Source: Pseudomonas lijiangensis
GTDB lineage: Bacteria; Pseudomonadota; Gammaproteobacteria; Pseudomonadales; Pseudomonadaceae
Assembly (NCBI RefSeq): GCF_018968705.1
Contig: NZ_CP076668.1
Coordinates: 4,661,001-4,725,000 of the forward strand
Direction: 5' to 3'
Length of the DNA: 64,000 nucleotides
In this document: in pieces, positions 27,413 through 36,571 of the stretch
Position numbering within the stretch: the first letter of the stretch is position 1
How the letters are laid out: the number at the start of each line of letters is the position of its first letter
Position numbers and translations under genes: made by a program
Notes under the pieces: generated by a model
What the model saw: only the letters and a program-made list of their open reading frames with translations
Databases searched by the model: none
Told to the model about the DNA's origin: nothing

Positions 27413-30400
27413 ATGTCTCGCTCCATTGAAAGCCAGCTCAACGAATCCTTTCGGGATGCACTGGTGACTTATTACCTCGGCGAAGTGGTCCCCAACTCTC
27501 CTTTACTGAGGAGTCTTGGCCTGGACCAACGCCTGAAAAACGCCAACGACTTGTATGAGTTCTTCCTGATCGACAATCAGGTGATCAACGAAGTCGAAAC
27601 CAGTTACGTCGCCTCGGCCATCGGCAGTGTTCAGCAGTTCATCAACGGCGCATTGATGGGTATGGAGCCCGGTTATGACCTGCTGCAGCCCACCGAAGCA
27701 AATTTCGTCGAATGGCGCGAGCGCAGCAGCCAGTACCCGATCTGGGCCGCCAACATGCAGTTGGCGCTCTACCCGGAAACCTTCATTTCCCCGGCCCTGC
27801 GGATGAAGAAATCCGGTTACTTTGAAAATCTGGAAAACGATATCAACCAGAACAAGATCAGTATCGACACCACCCAGGAGGCCGTGAAGTCCTACCTGGC
27901 CAGTTTCGAGGAAGTGGCGAACCTGACCGTTATCAACGGCTATATCGACACGGAGCGTTTTGCTGAGGGCAAGTATTACTTTATTGGCAAGTCTCGCGCC
28001 GAGAATATCTATTACTGGCGCACCGTCGATATGAACGAGCGGGCCTACAAGGAAGGCACTGAAGGCCCCAAGCACGACTACCCGACGCCGGGTGCCTGGT
28101 CGGACTGGAAGCGGGCAGAAATCGGGGTCAACGCCAATACGATTGAGCGCACGCTGCGGCCGGTGTTTTTCAATAACCGGCTGTTCGTGACCTGGGTGGA
28201 TATGATCCCTGTCGTCGAAGAGATTGACGTCTCTCTGCCCACAGGCAGTATCAAACCCGACCCCGATGGCAGCATCCCCATTACCCCGGCCCCGCCACCG
28301 ACCGCCACGCCCAAGGTGCGTCTGCTCTTCAATGTCTCGTACAAGAAATATGACGACTCCTGGAGCGCACCGCTGATTTACATGGATGTCACATCGCTCA
28401 AAACGTTCACCTTTGCAGACAAGCCGGTAAACCTTGAAAACGACCTGAACAGCATCGCCGTGTTTGACGTTTCAGCTTCACCGGAATCACTGTTTATCGC
28501 CCTCTATGCAGGGGAAAAACTGGTCAGTGGCGATACGGACGGCTCTACTTCGGATTATGCCCTGCTGCACACCGCGCTCATTGACAAAAACTTCAATAAG
28601 GAAAGGTCGTTTCCCAAAGACGGTTTTGTATGGGACAACTATGACCCTGCAAAAGCCGAGCCTAATGAAGGCCGCATTCGTAAAACCTGCTGGGCACTGG
28701 CTTTAAAAAACAAAGGAAATTTTCAGTTCACGTGGAGTGTCTACATCGGGATTAAAAGTATAAAAACCACAGCCCCCAACAGCGATACTGACATTTGGAA
28801 CATCGAAGGCTGGCAGCCAAAGATATCCGACCTGATCGCCGACAGGGCAACCATAAACCATGAAAAATCAGAGCTTACCTTAACAACAACTATAACCTCG
28901 GAAATCAATGGTGCGGGAGAAGGCCAGATACTCATAAGCATAGCCTTAGTTCCTGCACTTTGGGTCATAAGGCTCAACTACACATCTGGACCAGAAAACT
29001 ATTACAGCCTGGCGAAAGATTCTCTCTTCAGTGGATATACCATACTTCCACGAAAAGGAAATCTAACCTTCAGCCTAGCAGAAGGCCGTACAGATTCACT
29101 CAGACCAGGACTTACGGATTTTCTATTAAAATCAGACCACACCCACTACTATATAGAATTTCCCGGGCTCGACAGTAACGTAGAGCTTGATCTAACCGGT
29201 GGCATTGTAAAGAAAGAGCTTATAGACACAATCGTATCAGACCCCAGCAAGCTAACCTGGGCACTGGCAGGCTTTACGCCTCCCGACCAACCTGTTATTT
29301 TTTCCCCCACTACAACATGGTTAAACCCTAACGGCCGCCCAGCCGTTATCATGAATCAATATTTTAGCCACCCGGTAAATATGAACTCGCCCTATGGCGT
29401 GCAAAGTGATATAAGCCAAACCTCACACAAAGATAAACTGACTCCTCCTAGTCATTACCAAACAACCATCCCCCTGAACAAATCAACATTATTGCCTTTG
29501 CTGCCTGCCACCTATATTGACGGGTCGAAAAAATTCTTTATAACCCATGGCGTTGGCGTTAACAGACACACGACCCATGAATGGATTGGCTCCGCCATCA
29601 AATCCACCGAAATAGAACTCACCTGGGAGTCCGAAGGCGGCGTCGACCCCATCGCCCCCAAAATCAACAAACGCACCGACCCACTGCTGGGCATTGCCGA
29701 ATACATCGACTTCTCCGACTCAAGCATCAAATTCAGCGACGGCTCGACTGACGACAAACGCGACCCGATCCGCATGAACACCCTGTTCGCCCGCGAACTG
29801 ATCAACAAGGCCAATATCGCCCTGGAAGCGCTGTTGTCCTGGGGAACACAACAGCTACCGGAACCGGCGATTGGCGAAGAAACCGAACCCAGCAAGATGG
29901 ACTTCAAAGGGGCCAACGGCCTGTACTTCTGGGAGTTGTTCCTGCATCTGCCATTCATGATTTCCTACCGCCTGAACCTGGAGCAGCGCTTCAACGAAGC
30001 CGAATTCTGGCTGGGGTTCATCTTCGAGCCGGGGCGCAAGGAAAACTCCAGCACTGGCGCGCCCGATTACTGGAACGTAAGACCGTTGACCGAGTTGCCG
30101 GACCCCGACTATTTCATGCGCGCCCCCATCGACCCGGACGGCATCGCCGCCAGCGACCCGGTCCGTTATCAGAAGGCCGTGTATTTCCACTACATCAAGA
30201 ACCTCGTCGACCGTGGCGACATGGCCTATCGGCAAGTAACCCCCGACAGCCTCGGCGAAGCCAAGCTGTGGTACGTGCGCATCCTCGATCTGCTCGGCCC
30301 GCGCCCCGATGCCGTGATCACCAGCCAGTGGACACCGATCAAACTGGCGGATCTGGCCGGAGCCAGTAACCCTGGCCTGCGCGCGTTCGAGACGCAACTG

Positions 30401-32242
30401 ATCCAACAGGAACAGCAGGTCCGCGACAGCGCGGCGGCCAATGATGGCAAGGCAGTGATCAGTTTCACTCAGCCGTCGCTACGCCTGAGCACTTCCGGGT
30501 ACGACCCGACGCTGGTCGAGGAAGATAACGGGCACTTTATCGTGCCCATGAATACCGAGCTGACCAAATACTGGGACATGGTCGAATCACGCCTCTACAA
30601 CCTGCGCCATAACCTGAGCCTGGATGGCAAACCCTTGTCGCTGCCGCTGTTCGCCGCGCCACTGGACCCTCGCGCCCTGCTCGCCGCCTACGCCAATGGT
30701 GCCACCGAAGGCGGCGCGGGCAGTCTGCTGGCCCAGGAAACACCGCATTACCGTTATGCGGTGATGTTCAACCGGGCGAGTGCCGCAGTGGATAACCTGA
30801 TCCAGTTCGGCAATACCCTGCTGTCGATCATCGAGCGCAAGGAACAAGGGCAACTGATGGAGTTGCAACAACAACTGGCGTGGAAGTTCGCCCAGTACGC
30901 CATCGATTTGCAACTGGAGGCTCAAAAAGTCGAAATCGAAGCGCGCAAGGCGCTGGAAGCCAGCAAAGCGATAGCCGATGCGCGGGCCAGCTTTTACGGC
31001 AAGCTGGCGGACGAAAATGTCACTCGCGTGGAGAGCGATGCGCTCGCTGCTCATATGGTAGCCAGAGTGGCAAGCGGTGGTGCATCGGTTTCAAAAGCTG
31101 TTGCCTCCGGGCTTAAACCCGTCCCAAACCATTTAGGCATTCATTCAAGCGCAACCGTAGGATATGCGAGCGGGGTAGCAACGGGTGGCGCAGGGGGAGG
31201 ATTCCAGCTTGAAGGTATTCCTGAAATGGTCGCCATTGGCGCAGAGGCCATCGCCGCACTCGAAGACAGTATCGGCATCGCTCTGGAACGTACGGAAATT
31301 TTCCGCCGCCGTCTACAGGAATGGGAAAACGCTCGCGATCAGGCCCAGCTGGAATCTGAACACCTCACCGCACAACTGGCCGTCCATGATGCGCAGACCC
31401 GTATCACCGCCTTGCAACTTCGCCAGTCTCAGGAAGCCAAGAAGCAGGCTGAAGTCGTGTATGCCTTCCTCAACAAACGCTTCACCAACAGCCAGCTTTA
31501 CCAGTGGCTCAACAGCCAGTTCTCGACCTTTTACTATCAGGCCTACGACGCCACCTTTTCTCTGTGCCTGGCTGCCCAGGCCTGCTGGCAATACGAAATT
31601 GCCGACTACGCAACTACCTTCATCAAGCCCGCCGCATGGAAAGACGCCTGGCGTGGCCTGACAGCCGGCGAATCGCTGAAGCTCAACCTGCTGCGCATGG
31701 ATGCGGCCTACCTGGCACGCAACGACCGCAAGCAGGAGATCGTCAAGACGGTGTCGGTGAAACAATTCCCCGTATCGAACGAAGAAGATCCCAGCATCAA
31801 TCTGGGCTGGGACGCCGTGCTCGCCCGCCTGGCCGATGAAAACATCGCCGAATTTGAAATCACCCAGGCCATGCTCGATGCCGATTACCCGGGCCACTAC
31901 CTGCGCCGCATCAAGCGCGTGAGTGTATCGCTGCCAGTGACCCTCGGCCCGTATCAGGACATTCGCGCCACCCTGACGCAAACCTACAACGCGGTGCAGA
32001 TAAACGGCCCGCAAGGCGCGCCGAAAGAAAACATGCGCGCCAGCCAGCAGATCGCCGTTTCAACCGGCGTCGACGACGACGGCCTGTTCGTTTTCAACTT
32101 CGATGATGAGCGCTACCTGCCCTTTGAAGGCACCGGGGCGATTTCCCGCTGGGCCTTGCAGTTCAGTGCAGGGCAAGAGGACATGATCGCCTCGATCACC
32201 GACATCATCCTTCACCTGCGTTACACCGCGAAAAGCAGCTGA
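27413..32242 (+). CDS. Tc toxin TcA subunit, C-terminal half, copy 2 (TccB-like)
   Basis: A 1609-residue tandem paralogue of the preceding gene with the same layout. Residues 1-400 and about 720-1200, and most of the last 340, are nearly identical to copy 1. Two stretches are not: the central block at residues about 403-719 (28620-29570, clearly more A+T-rich), where receptor-facing parts of the shell should lie, and the hydrophobic channel tip at residues about 1203-1266 (MVARVASGGASVSKAVASG then the Gly-rich ATVGYASGVATGGAGGG). Both ends that contact TccA and TcB are therefore kept while the cell-facing parts vary. The start is ATG 27413 with the same leader as copy 1. The TcB gene follows after 18 bp. 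Confidence 0.92.
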   Translation: MSRSIESQLNESFRDALVTYYLGEVVPNSPLLRSLGLDQRLKNANDLYEFFLIDNQVINEVETSYVASAIGSVQQFINGALMGMEPGYDLLQPTEANFVEWRERSSQYPIWAANMQLALYPETFISPALRMKKSGYFENLENDINQNKISIDTTQEAVKSYLASFEEVANLTVINGYIDTERFAEGKYYFIGKSRAENIYYWRTVDMNERAYKEGTEGPKHDYPTPGAWSDWKRAEIGVNANTIERTLRPVFFNNRLFVTWVDMIPVVEEIDVSLPTGSIKPDPDGSIPITPAPPPTATPKVRLLFNVSYKKYDDSWSAPLIYMDVTSLKTFTFADKPVNLENDLNSIAVFDVSASPESLFIALYAGEKLVSGDTDGSTSDYALLHTALIDKNFNKERSFPKDGFVWDNYDPAKAEPNEGRIRKTCWALALKNKGNFQFTWSVYIGIKSIKTTAPNSDTDIWNIEGWQPKISDLIADRATINHEKSELTLTTTITSEINGAGEGQILISIALVPALWVIRLNYTSGPENYYSLAKDSLFSGYTILPRKGNLTFSLAEGRTDSLRPGLTDFLLKSDHTHYYIEFPGLDSNVELDLTGGIVKKELIDTIVSDPSKLTWALAGFTPPDQPVIFSPTTTWLNPNGRPAVIMNQYFSHPVNMNSPYGVQSDISQTSHKDKLTPPSHYQTTIPLNKSTLLPLLPATYIDGSKKFFITHGVGVNRHTTHEWIGSAIKSTEIELTWESEGGVDPIAPKINKRTDPLLGIAEYIDFSDSSIKFSDGSTDDKRDPIRMNTLFARELINKANIALEALLSWGTQQLPEPAIGEETEPSKMDFKGANGLYFWELFLHLPFMISYRLNLEQRFNEAEFWLGFIFEPGRKENSSTGAPDYWNVRPLTELPDPDYFMRAPIDPDGIAASDPVRYQKAVYFHYIKNLVDRGDMAYRQVTPDSLGEAKLWYVRILDLLGPRPDAVITSQWTPIKLADLAGASNPGLRAFETQLIQQEQQVRDSAAANDGKAVISFTQPSLRLSTSGYDPTLVEEDNGHFIVPMNTELTKYWDMVESRLYNLRHNLSLDGKPLSLPLFAAPLDPRALLAAYANGATEGGAGSLLAQETPHYRYAVMFNRASAAVDNLIQFGNTLLSIIERKEQGQLMELQQQLAWKFAQYAIDLQLEAQKVEIEARKALEASKAIADARASFYGKLADENVTRVESDALAAHMVARVASGGASVSKAVASGLKPVPNHLGIHSSATVGYASGVATGGAGGGFQLEGIPEMVAIGAEAIAALEDSIGIALERTEIFRRRLQEWENARDQAQLESEHLTAQLAVHDAQTRITALQLRQSQEAKKQAEVVYAFLNKRFTNSQLYQWLNSQFSTFYYQAYDATFSLCLAAQACWQYEIADYATTFIKPAAWKDAWRGLTAGESLKLNLLRMDAAYLARNDRKQEIVKTVSVKQFPVSNEEDPSINLGWDAVLARLADENIAEFEITQAMLDADYPGHYLRRIKRVSVSLPVTLGPYQDIRATLTQTYNAVQINGPQGAPKENMRASQQIAVSTGVDDDGLFVFNFDDERYLPFEGTGAISRWALQFSAGQEDMIASITDIILHLRYTAKSS

Positions 32243-32260
32243 CGAGGGAGAGCCAGAACC

Positions 32261-35200
32261 ATGGACGCTCAAGCACAATCGCAACAAGCATCGCAGCCAG
32301 CCGTCGCGACGCCTTCACTGCCCAAGGGCGGCGGGGCCATTCAAAGTATCGGCAAGGGCTGGGGTGCCGTTGGCAGCACGGGTGCGGCGTCACTGGTAAT
32401 CCCCCTGCCCGTCAGCCCCGGTCGGGGTTATGACCCTGCGCTGTCGCTCAATTACCAGAGCACCATCGGCAATGGCCTGTTCGGTATTGGCTGGAACCTG
32501 AACATCGGTTGCGTGGCCCGGCGTGCCAGCAAAGGCGTGCCCTTCTACAACGACGATGATCTGATCCTCGGCCCCAATGGCGAGGCCTGGCTGCCGGAGC
32601 GCGACGCCAATGGGGCCATCCAGTTCACCAGCGCCAGCAGCTACAACGGCCATGATCTGGGCGCGACTTATCAGGTGGTTCGCTATTTCGCCAGGATCGA
32701 AGGCGCGTTCGAACGAATCGAACACTGGCGTATCGACCCGGTCGATCCGGGTTTCTGGCTGATTCACGGCGCGGACGGCAGCTTGCACTTCTACGGCAAG
32801 AAGGCTGGCTCACGCAGTACCGACCCGGCCGACTCGAACCGGGTCGCAGAGTGGCTGCTGGAAGAAAGCATGAACGCCACTGGCGAACATATCCTCTACG
32901 AGTACAAGGCCGAGGACGAAGTCGGCCTGCCTGATGATTATCCTCGTGACTTCATCGCCCAGTGTTATCTGTGGCGAGTGCGTTATGGCAACGCCCAGGC
33001 GCATCCGGTGTTGTACCTGTGGGACGAAGACTCGCTGGAAAACCTGGAATGGCACTTCGACCTGTTGTTCGACTATGGCGAACGCAGCACCGACCCGAAG
33101 GCAAAACCGACTTATGCAGAGCAGACTGAATGGCCTGTGCGTAGCGACCCGCATTCCAGCTTTGCCTATGGTTTCGAACTGGGCAATCTGCGGTTGTGCC
33201 AGCAAGTTCTGATGTTTCATCACTTCCCGGACGAACTCACAGAGTCGCCGTTGCTGGCCCAGCGCTTGCTGCTGGAGTACAAGCAGACGGGACTCAAATA
33301 CAACATGCTCGCCGCTACGCATTCACAAGCCTGGGACGGGACAACCGCGCAGCAGCTCCAGCAGCAGCCTGCCCTGCAATTTACCTACAGCGAGTTCGAT
33401 AGCAAAAACGACATTTACAAACCAATGGAATCCATGCCGGGGCTCAATGACGGTCAGCGCTACCAGATGGTCGACTTGTACGGCGATGGCTTGCCCGGCG
33501 TGCTTTATACAGAGGACAAGAGCTGGCGCTACAGGGAACCGGTACGCGCCGACTCAGGCGGTGCTGATGCGGTAGCGTACGGTCCGTGGCAGGAACTGCC
33601 TGCCATTCCGACTGCCGACTCAAGCGCAGCAGTGCGTCAGGCACTCACCGACATGACCGGCGACGGGCGTCTGGACTGGATCGTGGCCCAGCCAGGCATG
33701 TCAGGTTTTTTCACCCTCAACCCGGATCGTAGCTGGTCAAGCTTTGCCACCTTTGCAGCCTTCCCGCCCGAGTTCTTTCATCCTCAAGGGCAGATGGCCG
33801 ATCTGATTGGCAACGGGCTTTCGGACCTCGCCTTGATCGGACCGCGCAGCGTTCGTCTTTATGCCAATCGCCGGGCTGCGGGTTTCGAGGCACCGACGGA
33901 GATAGTCCACGACGATGACCGTTTGCCACTGCTCAGCGACAGTCCGAACGAACTGGTGGCATTTGCCGACCTGCTGGGCACCGGGCAGCAACATCTGATC
34001 CGCATTCGCCACAATGAAGTCCGCTTCTGGCCAAACCTGGGACGTGGGCGTTTTGGTAAAGGCCAGTTGTTCGCCAGCTTGCCGTTCAGCTATGAAGAGT
34101 TCGATTCGAGCCGGATTCTACTGGCCGACATGGATGGCTCTGGAGCCACCGACCTGCTGTACCTTGGGTCGGACAACATTCAGGTGTTCATGAACGAAGG
34201 CGGCAATGCGTTCGCCGCGCCGTTCGAACAAGTCTGGCCCGACGGAATGCGCTATGACCGTTTCTGCCAGGTCAGTAGTGCCGACCTGCAAGGGCTGGGT
34301 TTTTCGAGCCTGATCATCACAGCACCGCATATGCAGCCCCGCCACTGGACGTTGCACTATGCCGCCAACGCCCTCGGCCTGTTGCATAAGCCCTATCTGC
34401 TCAAGACCACGGACAATCATATGGGTATGACAGGCGAAGTGACTTATCGCAGCTCGGCCCAGGAATGGCTGGATGAGAAAAAGGACTTGCTTGCATCAGG
34501 CAAGAGCGCGGTATCACATCTGCCATTTCCGGTTCATGTGGTGGTCAAGCAAACCCAGAAAGACACCGTGACCGGTAACACCCTGAGCCAGCTCTTCCGG
34601 TATCGACAAGGCTTTTACGACCCACGCGAGCGGGAGTTCCGCGGCTTCGGGCTGGTCATGCAAACCGACACCGAAACACCACCTCAGCAGCAAGAGGGCT
34701 TTACCGCGCCGGTGCTGAGCAAAACCTGGTTTCATACCGGGCGCGCCCCGCAGCAGCTTCACGACGACTACGACGCCAGCGACCCTCAAGCTGTGCCGCT
34801 GGGTGAGCATCTGTTGTCCAGCTACGACCCTGCCACCCAGACAGAGCAACTGATCAGTGAGCCTGACGAGGCTACTCGGCGGGAAATGGCCCGCGCACTC
34901 AGCGGTTCGCCATTGCGCACGGAAGTCTCAAGCACGGACGGAGTGCTGTATTCCGTCCAAGCGCAACGCTATCTGGTGCGCCAGCTTCAGCCACTCTCCC
35001 CACATCAGCCTTACGCCTTGATGATGCCGCTGACGCTGGAGTCCATCACGTATCAATACGAGGCCGAGCAGCATGATGACCCGATGTGCCAGCACCAGTT
35101 GAACCTGGCCTGGGACCATTACGGTGCCCAGACCCACGCCGTAACGGTGAGTTATGCGCGGCGCAAGAAACCGCAGGATACTCCACCGTTCGAGGATCCC

Positions 35201-36571
35201 TGGCAGCAACAATGGTGGCAGGCATCCCATGACGAAGCGCAGCAGAGTTTCTACCTGAACGAAGTACGCAGCGAAAGCATTCACCTGGACAGTCCGCAAA
35301 GCTGGCGTTTGGGCTTGCCCTACAGAACCCGGGGCAACGCCATGGTCGTTCCGGCAAATGCACTGGCCCCCTCACAGATCAGTTACGAGCACTTCATCGA
35401 CCCACAAGGCGCATTCGCCACCCTGCCTCGCACACTCATCGGCCTTTCGGTGCAACGTTACATCGGGTGCGGCGATGGAGAAGCGACTTTCGAGGCGCTG
35501 GCCGACGCTGTCGAAAACGCAGAGCTGGACGATCACGCACTCAGCGCCTACGAGCGGGTCATGGATGCCGATCAACTGGCGATCCGGCTGGCAGAGGTGG
35601 GCTATCAACAGATGCCCTCTTTCCTGCCGGATGACGGTTTGAATCTCTGGTCGGTCAAGCAGGGGTTCTTCACCTACGCAGGGCCTGAAGACTTCTATCG
35701 CATCACCACTTTCAGGCCGACACGCAGCCATGGCTGGACCAGCGTCGAATACGACCCCTACGGTTTGTTCGTGACCAAAGTCACTGACCCGGTGGGCTGC
35801 GTCACCACAGCGACGTACAACTATCGCGTGCTGCAAGTGTTCCGGATTGTCGACCCCAACCACAACACTCAGGAGGCGGACTACGATGCATTCGGCCGGT
35901 TATGGTCGAGCAGCTTCTATGGCACAGAACTGGGTCAGGAGGTCGGCTTTGATCCGCTTGACCCCACTGTACGCATATGGGGTGGTAGCAATCAGGCAAT
36001 CCTTAAGCCTGCAACCGCGCTAAAGAACTCGGCCAACGTTTATTACTACGACGGCAATGTCGCATTTGATACGGGCACTGTCCCCTTTACCAGCGCCGCC
36101 CTTCAGGCAGACCGCTATCCGGGCGATCCAGACAAACAGATCCGCATCAGCCTGGTGTCGGTGGACGGCTTCGGACGTACCTTGCAGACCCGCCAACTGG
36201 TCGAGGACGGCGATGCCTATGCGGTCGATGAATACGGCAAGCTGATTCTGGAAGGCGGCAAACCGAAAATCGTCCACGCCTCCCCGCGCTGGAGGGTCAG
36301 CGAGCGGGTGGAATACAACAACAAAGGGTTGGCAGTGCGGGTCTATCGCCCTTACTTCGCCAACAGTCACTTGTATGTGAAAGACGAATCGTTGCGTGAG
36401 CACGGTCATTTCGACCGCCAGTTCTACGACCCGCTGGGGCGCCCGACCATCACCCTCACCGCCAAGGGCTGGATGCGACGTCAGACATACCGGACCTGGT
36501 ACAGCATCAGCGAGGACGAGAACGATACGGCTGAAGAAATGCTGGCATTGAAGGTGTCAGGAGAGCAGTGA
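32261..36571 (+). CDS. tcdB: Tc toxin TcB subunit (SpvB / TcdB / TcaC-like)
   Basis: A 1436-residue TcB, the half of the RHS cocoon that docks on the TcA channel through its propeller. The SpvB domain opens at about residue 15 (LPKGGGAIQSIGKGWGAVG) and runs to about 340. FG-GAP/integrin-like repeats follow (YQMVDLYGDGLPGVLY, ALTDMTGDGRLDWIV, LLADMDGSGATDLLYLG), then the TcdB middle-N and middle-C regions, and RHS-type YD repeats toward the C-terminus (YDPYGLFVTKVTDPVG, FDRQFYDPLGRPTITLTAKG). Size matches Photorhabdus TcdB/TcaC. The start is ATG 32261 with GGGAGAG upstream. The stop overlaps the first tccC start (TGATG), so TcB and TcC1 are translated together, as their 1:1 assembly would require. 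Confidence 0.94.
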   Translation: MDAQAQSQQASQPAVATPSLPKGGGAIQSIGKGWGAVGSTGAASLVIPLPVSPGRGYDPALSLNYQSTIGNGLFGIGWNLNIGCVARRASKGVPFYNDDDLILGPNGEAWLPERDANGAIQFTSASSYNGHDLGATYQVVRYFARIEGAFERIEHWRIDPVDPGFWLIHGADGSLHFYGKKAGSRSTDPADSNRVAEWLLEESMNATGEHILYEYKAEDEVGLPDDYPRDFIAQCYLWRVRYGNAQAHPVLYLWDEDSLENLEWHFDLLFDYGERSTDPKAKPTYAEQTEWPVRSDPHSSFAYGFELGNLRLCQQVLMFHHFPDELTESPLLAQRLLLEYKQTGLKYNMLAATHSQAWDGTTAQQLQQQPALQFTYSEFDSKNDIYKPMESMPGLNDGQRYQMVDLYGDGLPGVLYTEDKSWRYREPVRADSGGADAVAYGPWQELPAIPTADSSAAVRQALTDMTGDGRLDWIVAQPGMSGFFTLNPDRSWSSFATFAAFPPEFFHPQGQMADLIGNGLSDLALIGPRSVRLYANRRAAGFEAPTEIVHDDDRLPLLSDSPNELVAFADLLGTGQQHLIRIRHNEVRFWPNLGRGRFGKGQLFASLPFSYEEFDSSRILLADMDGSGATDLLYLGSDNIQVFMNEGGNAFAAPFEQVWPDGMRYDRFCQVSSADLQGLGFSSLIITAPHMQPRHWTLHYAANALGLLHKPYLLKTTDNHMGMTGEVTYRSSAQEWLDEKKDLLASGKSAVSHLPFPVHVVVKQTQKDTVTGNTLSQLFRYRQGFYDPREREFRGFGLVMQTDTETPPQQQEGFTAPVLSKTWFHTGRAPQQLHDDYDASDPQAVPLGEHLLSSYDPATQTEQLISEPDEATRREMARALSGSPLRTEVSSTDGVLYSVQAQRYLVRQLQPLSPHQPYALMMPLTLESITYQYEAEQHDDPMCQHQLNLAWDHYGAQTHAVTVSYARRKKPQDTPPFEDPWQQQWWQASHDEAQQSFYLNEVRSESIHLDSPQSWRLGLPYRTRGNAMVVPANALAPSQISYEHFIDPQGAFATLPRTLIGLSVQRYIGCGDGEATFEALADAVENAELDDHALSAYERVMDADQLAIRLAEVGYQQMPSFLPDDGLNLWSVKQGFFTYAGPEDFYRITTFRPTRSHGWTSVEYDPYGLFVTKVTDPVGCVTTATYNYRVLQVFRIVDPNHNTQEADYDAFGRLWSSSFYGTELGQEVGFDPLDPTVRIWGGSNQAILKPATALKNSANVYYYDGNVAFDTGTVPFTSAALQADRYPGDPDKQIRISLVSVDGFGRTLQTRQLVEDGDAYAVDEYGKLILEGGKPKIVHASPRWRVSERVEYNNKGLAVRVYRPYFANSHLYVKDESLREHGHFDRQFYDPLGRPTITLTAKGWMRRQTYRTWYSISEDENDTAEEMLALKVSGEQ

